Source: Massilia pinisoli (GTDB lineage Bacteria > Pseudomonadota > Gammaproteobacteria > Burkholderiales > Burkholderiaceae_D). From it: a stretch of 64,000 bases of DNA. The notes beneath the pieces were generated by a model. It made no database searches, was not told the DNA's origin, and saw only the letters and a program-made list of their open reading frames with translations. A program made the translations under genes and the position numbers. The stretch spans positions 1-64,000 of the forward strand of contig NZ_JANUGW010000031.1 of NCBI RefSeq assembly GCF_024753285.1. The letters are read 5' to 3'. Positions 34,816-43,884 of the stretch are shown one piece after another. How positions within the stretch are numbered: position 1 is the stretch's first letter; every line of letters begins with the position of its first letter.

Positions 34816-37149
34816 TCAGTTGGTGTAGATGAGCCCGCGGCCGTTACCAGCGAAGTAGATGCGGCCGTAGGTGTTCCAGTCGCCCGCGATCACGCTGATG
34901 CCGCCGTACTGGTGCGTGTCGTCGTTGAAGCGCGCCCAGGTGGCACCGCCGTCGTCCGAGTGCCACACGCCCCACACACCGCCCCTCGTGCCGACGACGT
35001 AGACCGCGGCCGAGTACGAGCTGCCCGTCTGCGCCTTGCCCAGCGCGATCCTGGTGGCGCCTTGCAGCGCCCCCGTCGAGCCGCTGGCGGCTACCGTCGC
35101 GAAGCCGGAGAGCTTGGTCCAGTTCGCGCCCGAATTGGTCGAGTGGTACACGGCGTTGCCGTCGGCCACCCAAAGGTCGCCCGCGGCGTTGGGGTTGCCC
35201 ACCATCGTCGTGAGCGCGAATTCATTGGGAGCGAAGTTCGCCGCTACCGAACCCTGGACCAGCGTGAACGAATGGCCGCTATCGGTCGAGACGTAGACCT
35301 TGCCCGTGGTTTGGTTCCACCATGCGCCGCCCCCATCGAAGGCGTAGACCTTGTTCGGGCTCTGGCGGTCGACGACCAGGCGATAGACGTTATTCAGGCC
35401 GCCGTTGGGCGCGGGCAGGCCGCTGACCTGGGTCCAGCTCGCACCATTGTTCGTGGAGTAGGACGGGATCGAGTTGGCGGGCGCCCAGACGATGTTGTTG
35501 CGCGACGTCGTCACGATGCTCACCGTGTCGGCGAAGTTGGTGGAGGCACCGGCGGCCAGGCTCGCGAAGTTCGACCACGTGTTGCCGCCGTCGCCGGACC
35601 AGGCGCCGTAGGCGCTCGTGGGCGTGTTGGAGAGGATGCCGGCAGTGACGATGTAGTTCGAGTCGGACCACAACACGTCGGCGGCGTCGCCATTGCCGAA
35701 CGCGCTGTTGGGCGTCCTGGTCGGCGTCGCCGCGAGGTCCGTCTGGACCCAGGTGCCGATATCGCCGGCGCTGTTGACGAACTTGTACGACGCGCCGGCC
35801 GGCGGCGTGACGAGCGCCAAGGTTGCGGTCTCCTCGAGGTTGTTGACCGGAGCGTCCCAGCTCGGGCTGGCCGCGGACGCGTTCCACGTTTCCCAGACAC
35901 CGCCGCCGTGGATGTGCATGATGTGGTCCTTGTTGGTCGGATCGATTTCGATGTCGTCCACCCAGCCCCGGTAGCCGCCGCCCCAATGCGTCATGCCGTC
36001 CGCGATTTCGCGCCAGCTGGCGCCGCCGTTGTCGGACAGCTGGACAACCGGCTGGCCCGAGCTCCACGTCCCGGTCACCGCGAGCGCGATCCGGGCCGTC
36101 GAGCCGTTGCCGTACACGGACACGCCGCCGTAGCCGCCCTGCGTGGTGGTGGCAAGCTGGGTCCAGGTCTCGCCGAAGGACACGCCGCCGAACCTGTAGA
36201 GGTAACCGGGACCGCCGGCGCCCTGCCCGGCGTTCTTGTTGAACGCCACGTAGTAGTTGCCGTCGCTGGTGCGCACCATGTGCGGGACGTAGTAGCCGGA
36301 CACGTTGGACGGCACCGACACCGGCGTCCACGAGAAGCCGCCGTTGACGGACTTATACAGCGTGGAGGTCAGGCCCGCCTTCTGCGCGTAGTCCGGCGCG
36401 ATGGCGGCATACATGTTCCACGTCGTCGCACCGCCGCCCACGTTCGAGTTGTCGAACATGATCTGCTCGACGCCCACCGAACTTCCGCCCATCCCGACGA
36501 TCTCGCTGCCGGTCAGCACCTTGCTCGACAATCCGGTCTGGGTCCAGGTCTGGCCCGAGTCCGTGCTCTTCCACAGGCCGGCCGTGCGCGAGGCGTAGAA
36601 CATCGTCGACGGATTCGTCGGGTCGAGCTTCAGGCGTTCGCCGACGGCGCGGGCGTTCTCGTTGGCACCCACCGGGAACGGCAGGTCGTAGTGCGTCCAG
36701 TTGGCGCCGCGGTCTTGCGAAACATAGATGCGGCCGTTGAACAGGGTGCTGCCGTCATAGTTGTGCGTGCTCAAGCCCGTGACCAGGTAGACCTTGTTGT
36801 CGTTGGTCGGATCGACGGCAAGGCTTTCGACGCCGTGGTAGGTACCTTCGCCCCCGTTGAAGCCGAGGCCGTCGGTGATGGGCGTCCACGAACCGCCTCC
36901 ATTCCAGCGGTAGGCGCCGCCGACGTCGGTGCGCGCGTACAGGACGTTGTAGCTGGTCGGATGATAGATGAGGCCGGTGACGTAGCCGCCGCCGCCCCAC
37001 TTTACGCTCGTATAGGCGGTAGCCGAGCCGGTGGTCGCGGCGAGGACCGGCGCGGTGCCGGACGCGCCCGGGGTCGTACTGCCGCCGCTGCAACCCGCGA
37101 GAAGCGCTGCGAGCAGCGCCGGGGCGATCATTGTGTGTTTCCGAATCAT
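34816..37149 (-). CDS. GH74 xyloglucanase lipoprotein (copy C)
   Basis: A 777-residue lipoprotein (MIRKHTMIAPALLAALLAGC, lipidated cysteine 20) with the GH74 fold; YARTDVGGAYRW and NSAGDIGTW carry the catalytic aspartates. Its middle third is almost the same as copy B (413 identical bases), whereas the N-terminal and C-terminal propeller blades differ, which could alter cleft ends and thus endo- versus exo-mode. ATG 37149 follows GAGGAGACAT. It has its own promoter (37574-37602) and terminator. Confidence 0.93.
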   Translation of the reverse strand: MIRKHTMIAPALLAALLAGCSGGSTTPGASGTAPVLAATTGSATAYTSVKWGGGGYVTGLIYHPTSYNVLYARTDVGGAYRWNGGGSWTPITDGLGFNGGEGTYHGVESLAVDPTNDNKVYLVTGLSTHNYDGSTLFNGRIYVSQDRGANWTHYDLPFPVGANENARAVGERLKLDPTNPSTMFYASRTAGLWKSTDSGQTWTQTGLSSKVLTGSEIVGMGGSSVGVEQIMFDNSNVGGGATTWNMYAAIAPDYAQKAGLTSTLYKSVNGGFSWTPVSVPSNVSGYYVPHMVRTSDGNYYVAFNKNAGQGAGGPGYLYRFGGVSFGETWTQLATTTQGGYGGVSVYGNGSTARIALAVTGTWSSGQPVVQLSDNGGASWREIADGMTHWGGGYRGWVDDIEIDPTNKDHIMHIHGGGVWETWNASAASPSWDAPVNNLEETATLALVTPPAGASYKFVNSAGDIGTWVQTDLAATPTRTPNSAFGNGDAADVLWSDSNYIVTAGILSNTPTSAYGAWSGDGGNTWSNFASLAAGASTNFADTVSIVTTSRNNIVWAPANSIPSYSTNNGASWTQVSGLPAPNGGLNNVYRLVVDRQSPNKVYAFDGGGAWWNQTTGKVYVSTDSGHSFTLVQGSVAANFAPNEFALTTMVGNPNAAGDLWVADGNAVYHSTNSGANWTKLSGFATVAASGSTGALQGATRIALGKAQTGSSYSAAVYVVGTRGGVWGVWHSDDGGATWARFNDDTHQYGGISVIAGDWNTYGRIYFAGNGRGLIYTN

Positions 37150-37573
37150 TATGTCTCCTCTGAAGGAATTGGATTAACGTTTTCCGGCATAGATCAACGT
37201 AGTCCCGCCGCGCTGGCCCTGCCGCCGGGCCGGACATCATCCGGCGCAGCGACAAGGAAGTCCTCGCCAAACCGGCACGAAGCGCGCTTCCTGTCCTTCG
37301 GTGTCGTCGCTGGTGTCGCACGGCAAGCCTTCGCTCGCCTTGCGACACCCGTCTGGATCGCACCTAAGTATTTTATATATTTAAAACCACTACGACCGTG
37401 CACAGATGCCGGGATGCGCCGCATCCTTGTACCGCATCCAACCGGGATTGCCATTGATCGCCCGTTCTGTCGCCTCCATCAACAGAGCAGGTCGCTCGCT
37501 CGGCACACTGTGAAGAAATTACCCGCGAGCCAAATTAACTCAACACTCAATAATATGCATGAGAGTTAATGCA

Positions 37574-37602
37574 GGATAAATCTCACACATTCTAACTGTC
37601 AA
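37574..37602 (-). promoter_or_regulatory. promoter of GH74 copy C
   Basis: On the minus strand TTGACA (37602-37597), 17 bases, TTATCC (37579-37574). The order and spacing match the promoters of copies B and D and of the esterase gene. Confidence 0.55.
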
Positions 37603-37710
37603 TATGTATATATCCACAGAAAATTTGGCGGGACGGTGCGTGGAGGACGACGTAGCGGCAATAGCGCGTGACCGAAACGATGCGGGACGGCGCAAATTGC
37701 TCAAGAAAAT

Positions 37711-37746
37711 AAAAACCGCTGCGGCTCCTTCCGAAGCCGCAGCGGT
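37711..37746 (-). terminator. terminator of GH74 copy D
   Basis: A perfect 12-base-pair stem (37715-37726 with 37735-37746, eight-base loop) is followed on the minus strand by TTTTATTTTC, 27 bases past the stop of copy D. Confidence 0.85.
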
Positions 37747-37772
37747 CATCGCCCATGTCAGGAACGGGTTAC

Positions 37773-40073
37773 TCAGTTGCTGTAGATCAGACCGCGCGCG
37801 ACACCGTTCACATAGATGCGACCATAGTTGTTCCAGTCGCCCACCATCACGGCGTTGCCGCCGAACTGGTGCGTGTCATCGTTCCAGCGCGACCAGGTCG
37901 CACCGCCATCGTCGGAATGGAAGATGCCCCACTGGCCGTTCAGCGTGCCTTCCACGTAGATCGCGGCCGAGTACGAGGAGCCCGCCTGCGCCTTGCCCAA
38001 GGCCACCTTCGTGGCACCCATCGTGCCGTTGGCGGACGCGAAGGAGCCGACCTGCACCCAGTTCCAGCCCGAGTTGGTCGAGTGGTACAGGGAATTGCCG
38101 TCGGTCACCCAGATGTCGCCCTCGGCGTTCGGGTTGACGACCATCGACGTGTCCCCCCAGCCGTTCGGCGCCATGTTCTGGGCGCCCCACATCCCGCTCA
38201 GCCCGAAGCTATGGCCGCCATCGTACGAGATGTAGACCTTGCCCGGCTGCCCGCTCCACGACGCACCGCCGGAATCGAAGGCATAGACCTTGCTCGGGTT
38301 CACGCGGTCCGCAGCGAGGCGGTAGGCGCGGAAGTAGCCGTTCCAGGTGGCGGTGAACGCCGGCAGGTTGGTCGACGTCCAGCTCGCGCCATTGTTCGTG
38401 GTATACGACGGCACCGAGTCTTGCGGTGCCCAGACCAGGTTGTTGCGGGACGTGACCGCCACGCTCTGCACCTGGCTCGAGCTCGCCGAGCCGCCGGTCG
38501 GCAGCGACGCGAACTGCGACCAGGTATTGCCGGCGTCGCCGGACCAGAAGGCCTTGACGACATGGCCGTTGACATTGTCGACGCCGGTGGCGGCGATATA
38601 GGTCGAATCGGCCCACGCCATGTCGGCCGCGTTGCCGCTGCTCCACGAGTTCAAGGGGCCTTTCGTCGGCCGCGTCGTGAGATCCGAGACGAGCCAGGTG
38701 CCGATGTCGCCCGCGCTGTTGATCAGCTTGTACGATGCGCCGGCCGGGGCTGCGACGGCGGCCAGCGTGGCGGTCTCCTCCAGGTTGTTGACCTTGGGAC
38801 TCCAGGTCGGCGTCGCCGAGGAGGCGTTCGTGGTCTCGCAAATGCCGCCGCCGTGGATGTGCATGATGTGGTCGCGGTTGGCGGGGTCGATCGTCACGCC
38901 CTCGATCCAGCCCTTGCAGTCGTCCGAGGTGTGCGGCATGTTGGCCTCGACTTCGTGCCAGGTGAGGCCGGCGTTGTCGGACACCTGGATCTGCTTGCTG
39001 CTGTCGGCCCAGCCCGTCATGCCCACCGCGATGCGGGTGGTCGAGCCGGTGCCGTTGATCGCCAGGCCGCCGACGCCCATGCTGGTCGTGCTCAGCAACT
39101 GGGTCCAGGTTCCGCCATTGGCCCCGCCGCCGAACTTGTAGACATAGCCGGGACCGGGCCTGCCCTGGCCGCCGGTCTGGTTGAACGCCATGTAGAAATA
39201 GCCGTCTGCGGCGCGCACGACGTGCGGGATGTAGTAGCCGGACACCGCGGACGGTACCGCCACCGGCGTCCACGTCGCGCCGCCATTCGTGGACTGGTAC
39301 AGCGCGGAGGTCAGGCCCGCCCGCTGGGCGTAGTCGGGGTTGACAGTGGCCCAGAGAACCCAGGTCTGCGTCCCCGTCCCGCGGTTCGGGGTATCGAACA
39401 GGACCTGCTGGGTGCCGTACACCTGGCCGCCGGTGGTCAGCCTGATGCTCGAGAAGCTCGTGACCTGGGCCCAGGTGTGGCCCGAGTCCGTGCTCTTCCA
39501 CAGGCCGTCCTGGCGCGTGGCATAGTACATGATCGACGGCAGCTGGGGGTCGATCGACAGGCGTTCGCCGTAGGCCCGGCCGTCATCGTTGCCGCCCACC
39601 GCGAACGGCAGGTCGTAGTGCGTCCAGGTGGTGCCGCGGTCGCTGGAGATATAGATCCGGCCCTTCGGAGCCGGGTCCGCCGACGTCGCGGAATCGCCGG
39701 TGACCATGTAGACGAGCTGGTCGTTGTTTGGGTCGAGGGCGAGGCTTTCGACGCCGTGGAACCGACCTTCGTTGGGGCCGAAACCCAGGCCGTCGGTAAT
39801 GGGTGTCCACGTCGAATTGGCCGTGTTCCAGCGGTAGGCGCCGCCGACGTCCGTGCGTGCGTACAGCAGGCTCGAATTGACCGGGTGGTAGATCACGCCG
39901 GTGACGTAGCCGCCGCCGCCCCACTTCGCGCTCGTCCAGGTGGTGGCCGAGCCGACGGTCGCCGCCATGACGGGGGACGTGCCCGCCGCGCCCGGGGTTG
40001 TGCTGCCGCCACTGCAGCCTGCGAGAAGGCCGGCGACGAGGGCCGGGATGATGAGTTTGTGAGTTCTGTTCAC
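37773..40073 (-). CDS. GH74 xyloglucanase lipoprotein (copy D)
   Basis: A 766-residue GH74 lipoprotein starting at GTG 40073 (VNRTHKLIIPALVAGLLAGC), chosen because GAGGAGACATC lies ahead and the lipobox is then in place. YARTDVGGAYRW and NSAGDIGTW hold the catalytic aspartates. It is the outermost copy and clearly older than the B/C pair: ETNASSATPTWSPKVNNLEE replaces the B/C sequence. It has its own promoter (40399-40427) and terminator, so it can be controlled apart from the others. Confidence 0.92.
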   Translation of the reverse strand: MNRTHKLIIPALVAGLLAGCSGGSTTPGAAGTSPVMAATVGSATTWTSAKWGGGGYVTGVIYHPVNSSLLYARTDVGGAYRWNTANSTWTPITDGLGFGPNEGRFHGVESLALDPNNDQLVYMVTGDSATSADPAPKGRIYISSDRGTTWTHYDLPFAVGGNDDGRAYGERLSIDPQLPSIMYYATRQDGLWKSTDSGHTWAQVTSFSSIRLTTGGQVYGTQQVLFDTPNRGTGTQTWVLWATVNPDYAQRAGLTSALYQSTNGGATWTPVAVPSAVSGYYIPHVVRAADGYFYMAFNQTGGQGRPGPGYVYKFGGGANGGTWTQLLSTTSMGVGGLAINGTGSTTRIAVGMTGWADSSKQIQVSDNAGLTWHEVEANMPHTSDDCKGWIEGVTIDPANRDHIMHIHGGGICETTNASSATPTWSPKVNNLEETATLAAVAAPAGASYKLINSAGDIGTWLVSDLTTRPTKGPLNSWSSGNAADMAWADSTYIAATGVDNVNGHVVKAFWSGDAGNTWSQFASLPTGGSASSSQVQSVAVTSRNNLVWAPQDSVPSYTTNNGASWTSTNLPAFTATWNGYFRAYRLAADRVNPSKVYAFDSGGASWSGQPGKVYISYDGGHSFGLSGMWGAQNMAPNGWGDTSMVVNPNAEGDIWVTDGNSLYHSTNSGWNWVQVGSFASANGTMGATKVALGKAQAGSSYSAAIYVEGTLNGQWGIFHSDDGGATWSRWNDDTHQFGGNAVMVGDWNNYGRIYVNGVARGLIYSN

Positions 40074-40609
40074 GATGTCTCCTCTGAAAGGAAAATGGTT
40101 GTATCCGGTATCGGGCGCGTTCGACCGCGCCGAACGCGGCCGGCAAAACGGTGAAAACACGCTTTCTGTTGCTCGGGTTGGTTCCGGTGCCCTGCCTGCC
40201 CTGCCTTGCCGATCGGGCCCGGATGCGCGCGCCGATTCTGTGTCGGTCGTCGTGCGAGTTCGGCAAGGCTTCGTCGCCCGTCCACGGCGCCGGCGCAGGC
40301 CCGCACGGCAGACGGTTGCGTTGTTCGCGTTCGGTTGGCATCCGATGCGGCAACGACGTTAACGAAATATTCTGTGAGAATTAATGAATATGAACGCAGT
40401 CTAAACCTCAATGTTTTCCACTGTCAATGGTCTGCACGAGTGAACGAAGTCAAGACGGTGAGCCGAAAAATGTGTTTGAACAGATCGCCCGGCGCGGGGA
40501 CCGCGGGGACGGAGGCGGCGGGAAGACGCGGACACGGTCGTGCCGCCGTGGGAAGGTCAGAGGCGGTGCAGCCGGCGCAGGGGCCGGCCACAGAGGGGAA
40601 GAGAGGCGG
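40074..40609. other. 536-base gap before GH74 copy D
   Basis: It holds the copy D leader (about 325 bases), its promoter with GTTAACGAA and GAATTAATGAA downstream of the -10 box, and the end of the esterase gene. A short plus-strand frame with a hydrophobic start (from 40151) has no ribosome site and looks accidental. Confidence 0.55.
40399..40427 (-). promoter_or_regulatory. promoter of GH74 copy D
   Basis: On the minus strand TTGACA (40427-40422), 17 bases, TTAGAC (40404-40399). The same boxes and a following TTCATTAA occur before the esterase gene. Confidence 0.6.
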
Positions 40610-41509
40610 TTATTGCACGATCAGATGGCGATAGCGGAGCCAGTCCTCGGCACGCCTGGGCCAGTTCGACGCATTGCCGAGGCCGGGATTCATCCCCATG
40701 CCGTGGCCGCCCCGCTCGAAGAAAACCATCTCCGCCGGCACGTGGGCTCGGGTCAGCGCCTGGAAGAAGAGGATGCTGTTCTCGATCGGCACGGCGCCGT
40801 CGTCCTGCGAGTGCATCAACAGCGTGGGCGGCGTTTGCGCGGTCACCTGCTTCTCCACCGACATCAGCCGGACGAGTTCCGCCGACGGATGCGCACCCAG
40901 CAGCGCTTGGCGCGACCCCATGTGCGCGGCGGACGGGTCCATCGTAATCACCGGATACATCAGGATCGCGAAGTCGGGCCGCGCGCTGACGGCATCGAGC
41001 TGCGCGCCCGTGCGCCCGGCGGGCTGGTCGTACAAGGTGGCCGCGCTGGCCGCCAGGTGGCCGCCGGCCGAGCTGCCCATCACGCCGATGCGGTCCGGCG
41101 CGACGCCGAATTTCTCCGCCTGCGCGCGCACCGTGCGGATCGCGCGCAGCACGTCCTGCAGCGGCGCGGGATGGCCGTAGTCGCCCAGGCGCGACTTCAG
41201 GACGAACGCGGTGATGCCGAGGCTCGACAGCCATTGCGCGTACTGGCGCCCTTCCCGAGTGAACGACAGGAATTCGTAGCCGCCGCCCGGACAGACGATG
41301 ACGGCGGTGCGCGCGGGCCGGTCGATCGCGGCGGGATACACGATCAACGTGGGCCGCGAGACGTTGCTGATGCGGTCGCCGTCGACGTGTTCTGGCCCCG
41401 GGTTCGCCCGCGCATTCGGCACGCCTTCCGGCCAGAGGTCGATGACGTCCGTCTGCGCATGCGCGCCGGCGGCGACGAGGAACAGCAGTGAAAGAAACAG
41501 TTTTCGCAT
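40610..41509 (-). CDS. secreted acetyl-esterase (alpha/beta hydrolase)
   Basis: A 299-residue exported esterase. The signal peptide MRKLFLSLLFLVAAGAHAQ is followed by an alpha/beta-hydrolase core with oxyanion motif CPGGGYEFLS, nucleophile Ser in MGSSAGGHLA, Asp in MHSQDDGAVP and His in RGGHGMGM. It is of the acetyl-xylan-esterase-like kind found in hemicellulose loci, so it probably deacetylates xyloglucan or its oligomers. GGGAGACG precedes ATG 41509. It shares its promoter type with three GH74 genes and is transcribed in the same direction, upstream of copy D. Confidence 0.88.
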   Translation of the reverse strand: MRKLFLSLLFLVAAGAHAQTDVIDLWPEGVPNARANPGPEHVDGDRISNVSRPTLIVYPAAIDRPARTAVIVCPGGGYEFLSFTREGRQYAQWLSSLGITAFVLKSRLGDYGHPAPLQDVLRAIRTVRAQAEKFGVAPDRIGVMGSSAGGHLAASAATLYDQPAGRTGAQLDAVSARPDFAILMYPVITMDPSAAHMGSRQALLGAHPSAELVRLMSVEKQVTAQTPPTLLMHSQDDGAVPIENSILFFQALTRAHVPAEMVFFERGGHGMGMNPGLGNASNWPRRAEDWLRYRHLIVQ

Positions 41510-41681
41510 GGCGGTCGTCTCCCGGTGGGATGAAAAAAGGGGCAAGCCCAGGCCGCCCCAAAATCTGCGGTTAGCAGAGGAGATAAACTGTAGGCGCGCC
41601 GTTACGGATCTCGACGGGCATCGCGTCGATGACGCCACGCCATTAACGCAAATTCACTTCAATTAATTTACCGTTAATGAA

Positions 41682-41710
41682 GTCTACGCTTGATGCTTGC
41701 GCAATGTCAA
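41682..41710 (-). promoter_or_regulatory. promoter of the esterase gene
   Basis: On the minus strand TTGACA (41710-41705), 17 bases, GTAGAC (41687-41682), matching the GH74 promoters. CATTAACG (41641-41648) and CGTTAATG (41672-41679) form an inverted repeat just downstream, a possible regulator site. Confidence 0.55.
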
Positions 41711-41763
41711 CAACGGTAAGCCCACTAAATTTCTTAAATGGCAAGAAATATTGCGTAGAGAAC

Positions 41764-43059
41764 TCAGCGGCCGTCCACGACGGACTTGCCATCCTGGCGC
41801 AGCCGGGCGGCCGCGACGAGGCGCTGCATCGTCGCCTGCGCGGTAATGCGGTCGTCATGCCAATAGGCGCTGACGGCGTCGCGCATGGCGTCCTCGAGCG
41901 CGGGCGGCAGCGCCATCGAGACGCTGGGTACGAGCGTGTTCGCGCGCGCGGCGGCATCGAACGCGGCGCCCGACAGCTTGGCGCACTGGTCGAAACCCGC
42001 CAGGTCGACGCCCAGGCGGACGGGGATCGAACCCTTGGCGAGGTTGAACGCGTGCTGCACGGCCGGGGACAGCAGGTCCGACGCGAAGTCCTTCTGCGCC
42101 TTGATCTTGGCGGGACTCTTCACCTTGAACAACGCGAACGAATCGACGGCAAACGCATACGCCTTCGCCGTGCCGGGTGCGGGCACGCAGGCGAACTCCA
42201 TCCCGGCGTTTTTCTGCGCGGCCTGGAACATGGGCTTGGCCCAGTCGCCCATCAATTGCATGCCGGCCTCCCCTTTGACCACCGTCGACGACGCGACGAT
42301 CCAGTCGCGGCCCATCGCCGCGGGGTCGGTATAGGCCTTGATGCGGCGGAACGTCTGCAGGGCGCGTTCCATGTCCGGGCCCGCCAGCGCGCCGGGCTCG
42401 AGCGCCACGAACGCCCGGCGATAGAAGTCCGGCCCGCCCACGCCGAGCGCGACGCTTTCGAACAGAAGAAAATCCTGCCACGGCTGCCCGCCGTGCGCGA
42501 CGGCCACGAAGCCCGCGCGCTTCATCGCGTCGGCGGCTGCGAAGAATTCGTCCCACGTGGCGGGCACGCGCGCGTTGGCCCGCTTGAGGACGCGCAGGTT
42601 AATCCAGAGCCAGTTGAGCCGATGCACGTTGACGGGCACCGCCACGTAGCTGCCCTTGTACTTCATCGCGTCGCCGACCGCCTTCGGCAGGATGGTGTCC
42701 CAGTGCTCGGCGCGCGCCACGTCGTCCACGTTGGCGAGGACGCCTTCACGGGCCCATTGCTGGATCACGGGAGTCTTGATCTGCGCGGCGGATGGGGGAT
42801 TGCCCGACAACACGCGCGAGCGCAGCAGTGACAGCGGGAAGCCGTTGCCGTCCGACGACACGGCGAAGTCCCGCCAGGTATGGCCCTGGCGCTGCATGGC
42901 CGCCTTCAAGACCTGCGCCGCCTTGGCGTCGTCGCCGACGTCCCAGTAATGGAGCACCTCGAGTTCGCCCGCGCGGACGGCGCCGGCGGCCAGGCACGCG
43001 ATCGCCAGTGCGATCGCGGCGTCCCATCCGGCTGGACGTCGAATGGAAATGAAGGCCAT
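41764..43059 (-). CDS. ABC-type sugar-binding protein, orphan
   Basis: A 431-residue periplasmic solute-binding protein (family 1, sugar type). ATG 43059 gives a signal peptide ending AGAVRA, then LEVLHYWDVGDDAKAAQVLK, typical of glucose/maltose-binding proteins; YVAVPVNVHRLNWLWINLRV and MQLMGDWAKPMFQ are further family stretches. No permease or ATPase gene is adjacent. It is divergent from an OmpR/TctE-type two-component system with 132 bases between starts, so it could serve the kinase as a periplasmic sensor or be its target. GGGAGCGAG precedes the ATG. Confidence 0.88.
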   Translation of the reverse strand: MAFISIRRPAGWDAAIALAIACLAAGAVRAGELEVLHYWDVGDDAKAAQVLKAAMQRQGHTWRDFAVSSDGNGFPLSLLRSRVLSGNPPSAAQIKTPVIQQWAREGVLANVDDVARAEHWDTILPKAVGDAMKYKGSYVAVPVNVHRLNWLWINLRVLKRANARVPATWDEFFAAADAMKRAGFVAVAHGGQPWQDFLLFESVALGVGGPDFYRRAFVALEPGALAGPDMERALQTFRRIKAYTDPAAMGRDWIVASSTVVKGEAGMQLMGDWAKPMFQAAQKNAGMEFACVPAPGTAKAYAFAVDSFALFKVKSPAKIKAQKDFASDLLSPAVQHAFNLAKGSIPVRLGVDLAGFDQCAKLSGAAFDAAARANTLVPSVSMALPPALEDAMRDAVSAYWHDDRITAQATMQRLVAAARLRQDGKSVVDGR

Positions 43060-43191
43060 GACTCGCTCCCGCAACGCGCGCGCCCCGCAGTGCCGGCGGA
43101 GCCTGAAGAACATCATCTTAACGCGACAGGGCGGCTGTGTGAAGGCGGCATGCCGATTGTTCCCCCGTCCGTTATCCGTTAATATCGAGAA

Positions 43192-43884
43192 ATGCAACTA
43201 TTACTCGCCGAAGACGATCCCATTCTTGCGAACGGTTTGACTGCCCAGTTGAACGCGGCGGGTTTTACCGTCGAGCATGCCCCGAACGGCCCGGTGGCGG
43301 AATTCCTCCTCGCCAGGCAGGATTTCGACATCGCCATCCTCGACCTGGGGCTGCCCATGATCGACGGGCTCACGGTGCTGAAGAAGCTCAGGGCGACGAA
43401 ACCCAATCTGCCCGTCGTCGTCCTCACGGCCCTCGACCGGCTCGACAGCCGCGTCGCGGGCCTGAACGCCGGCGCAGACGACTACATGACGAAGCCGTTC
43501 GACTTCCCGGAACTGGAGGCGCGCCTGCGCGCCGTGCTGCGCCGCGCGCGCAAGGACCCGGCCAGCGGCGGCGTCGCGGAGGCCGGCGTGCACGTCGACC
43601 GGGCCGCGCGGCGGGCCGTGATCCATGGCGAGGCGGTCGAACTGAGCCCGCGCGAGGCGACGCTGCTCGAACTGCTGCTGATCCATGCCGACAAGGTCGT
43701 CACGAAGGAACAGATCGCGGCCGCCTGGGCCGGCGACGGCACCGAGGTCGGCGCCGGCAACACGGCCGAAGTCCACATCCACCGCCTGCGCCGCAAGCTG
43801 GAAGGTTCGGGCATGGAAATCCGGACCGTGCGCGGCCTCGGCTACCTGCTGGCCGTCGAGCGCCCCGATGGACGGTCGGCCTGA
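43192..43884 (+). CDS. OmpR family response regulator
   Basis: A 230-residue regulator. The receiver (1-118) has acidic residues in AEDDP, phospho-acceptor Asp51 in AILDLGLPMIDG, Thr in VLTALDR and Lys in YMTKPFD. A winged-helix domain follows (about 130-225; LSPREATLLELLL, VEIHRLRRKL-type helix as VHIHRLRRKL, and TVRGLGYLL). It resembles TctD/QseB regulators of outer-membrane and sugar or carboxylate uptake genes. The kinase gene starts 17 bases before its end. Confidence 0.92.
   Translation: MQLLLAEDDPILANGLTAQLNAAGFTVEHAPNGPVAEFLLARQDFDIAILDLGLPMIDGLTVLKKLRATKPNLPVVVLTALDRLDSRVAGLNAGADDYMTKPFDFPELEARLRAVLRRARKDPASGGVAEAGVHVDRAARRAVIHGEAVELSPREATLLELLLIHADKVVTKEQIAAAWAGDGTEVGAGNTAEVHIHRLRRKLEGSGMEIRTVRGLGYLLAVERPDGRSA

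Larger units (their letters stand above)
37150..37772. other. 623-base gap between GH74 copies C and D
   Basis: No gene is supported. It contains the leader of copy C (about 430 bases), its promoter, an inverted repeat ATTAACTC...GAGTTAAT (about 37534-37570) downstream of that promoter, and the terminator of copy D. Confidence 0.6.

Noticed and set aside
29473-40073. Repeat or CRISPR-like array suggested by recurring sequence
   Set aside because: The recurrence is of whole paralogous genes and BNR-type propeller repeats in coding sequence, not short spaced repeats.
40151-40634. Short plus-strand frames with hydrophobic starts in the copy D leader
   Set aside because: No ribosome site, several overlapping alternatives, and the region is better explained as promoter and leader of the GH74 gene.
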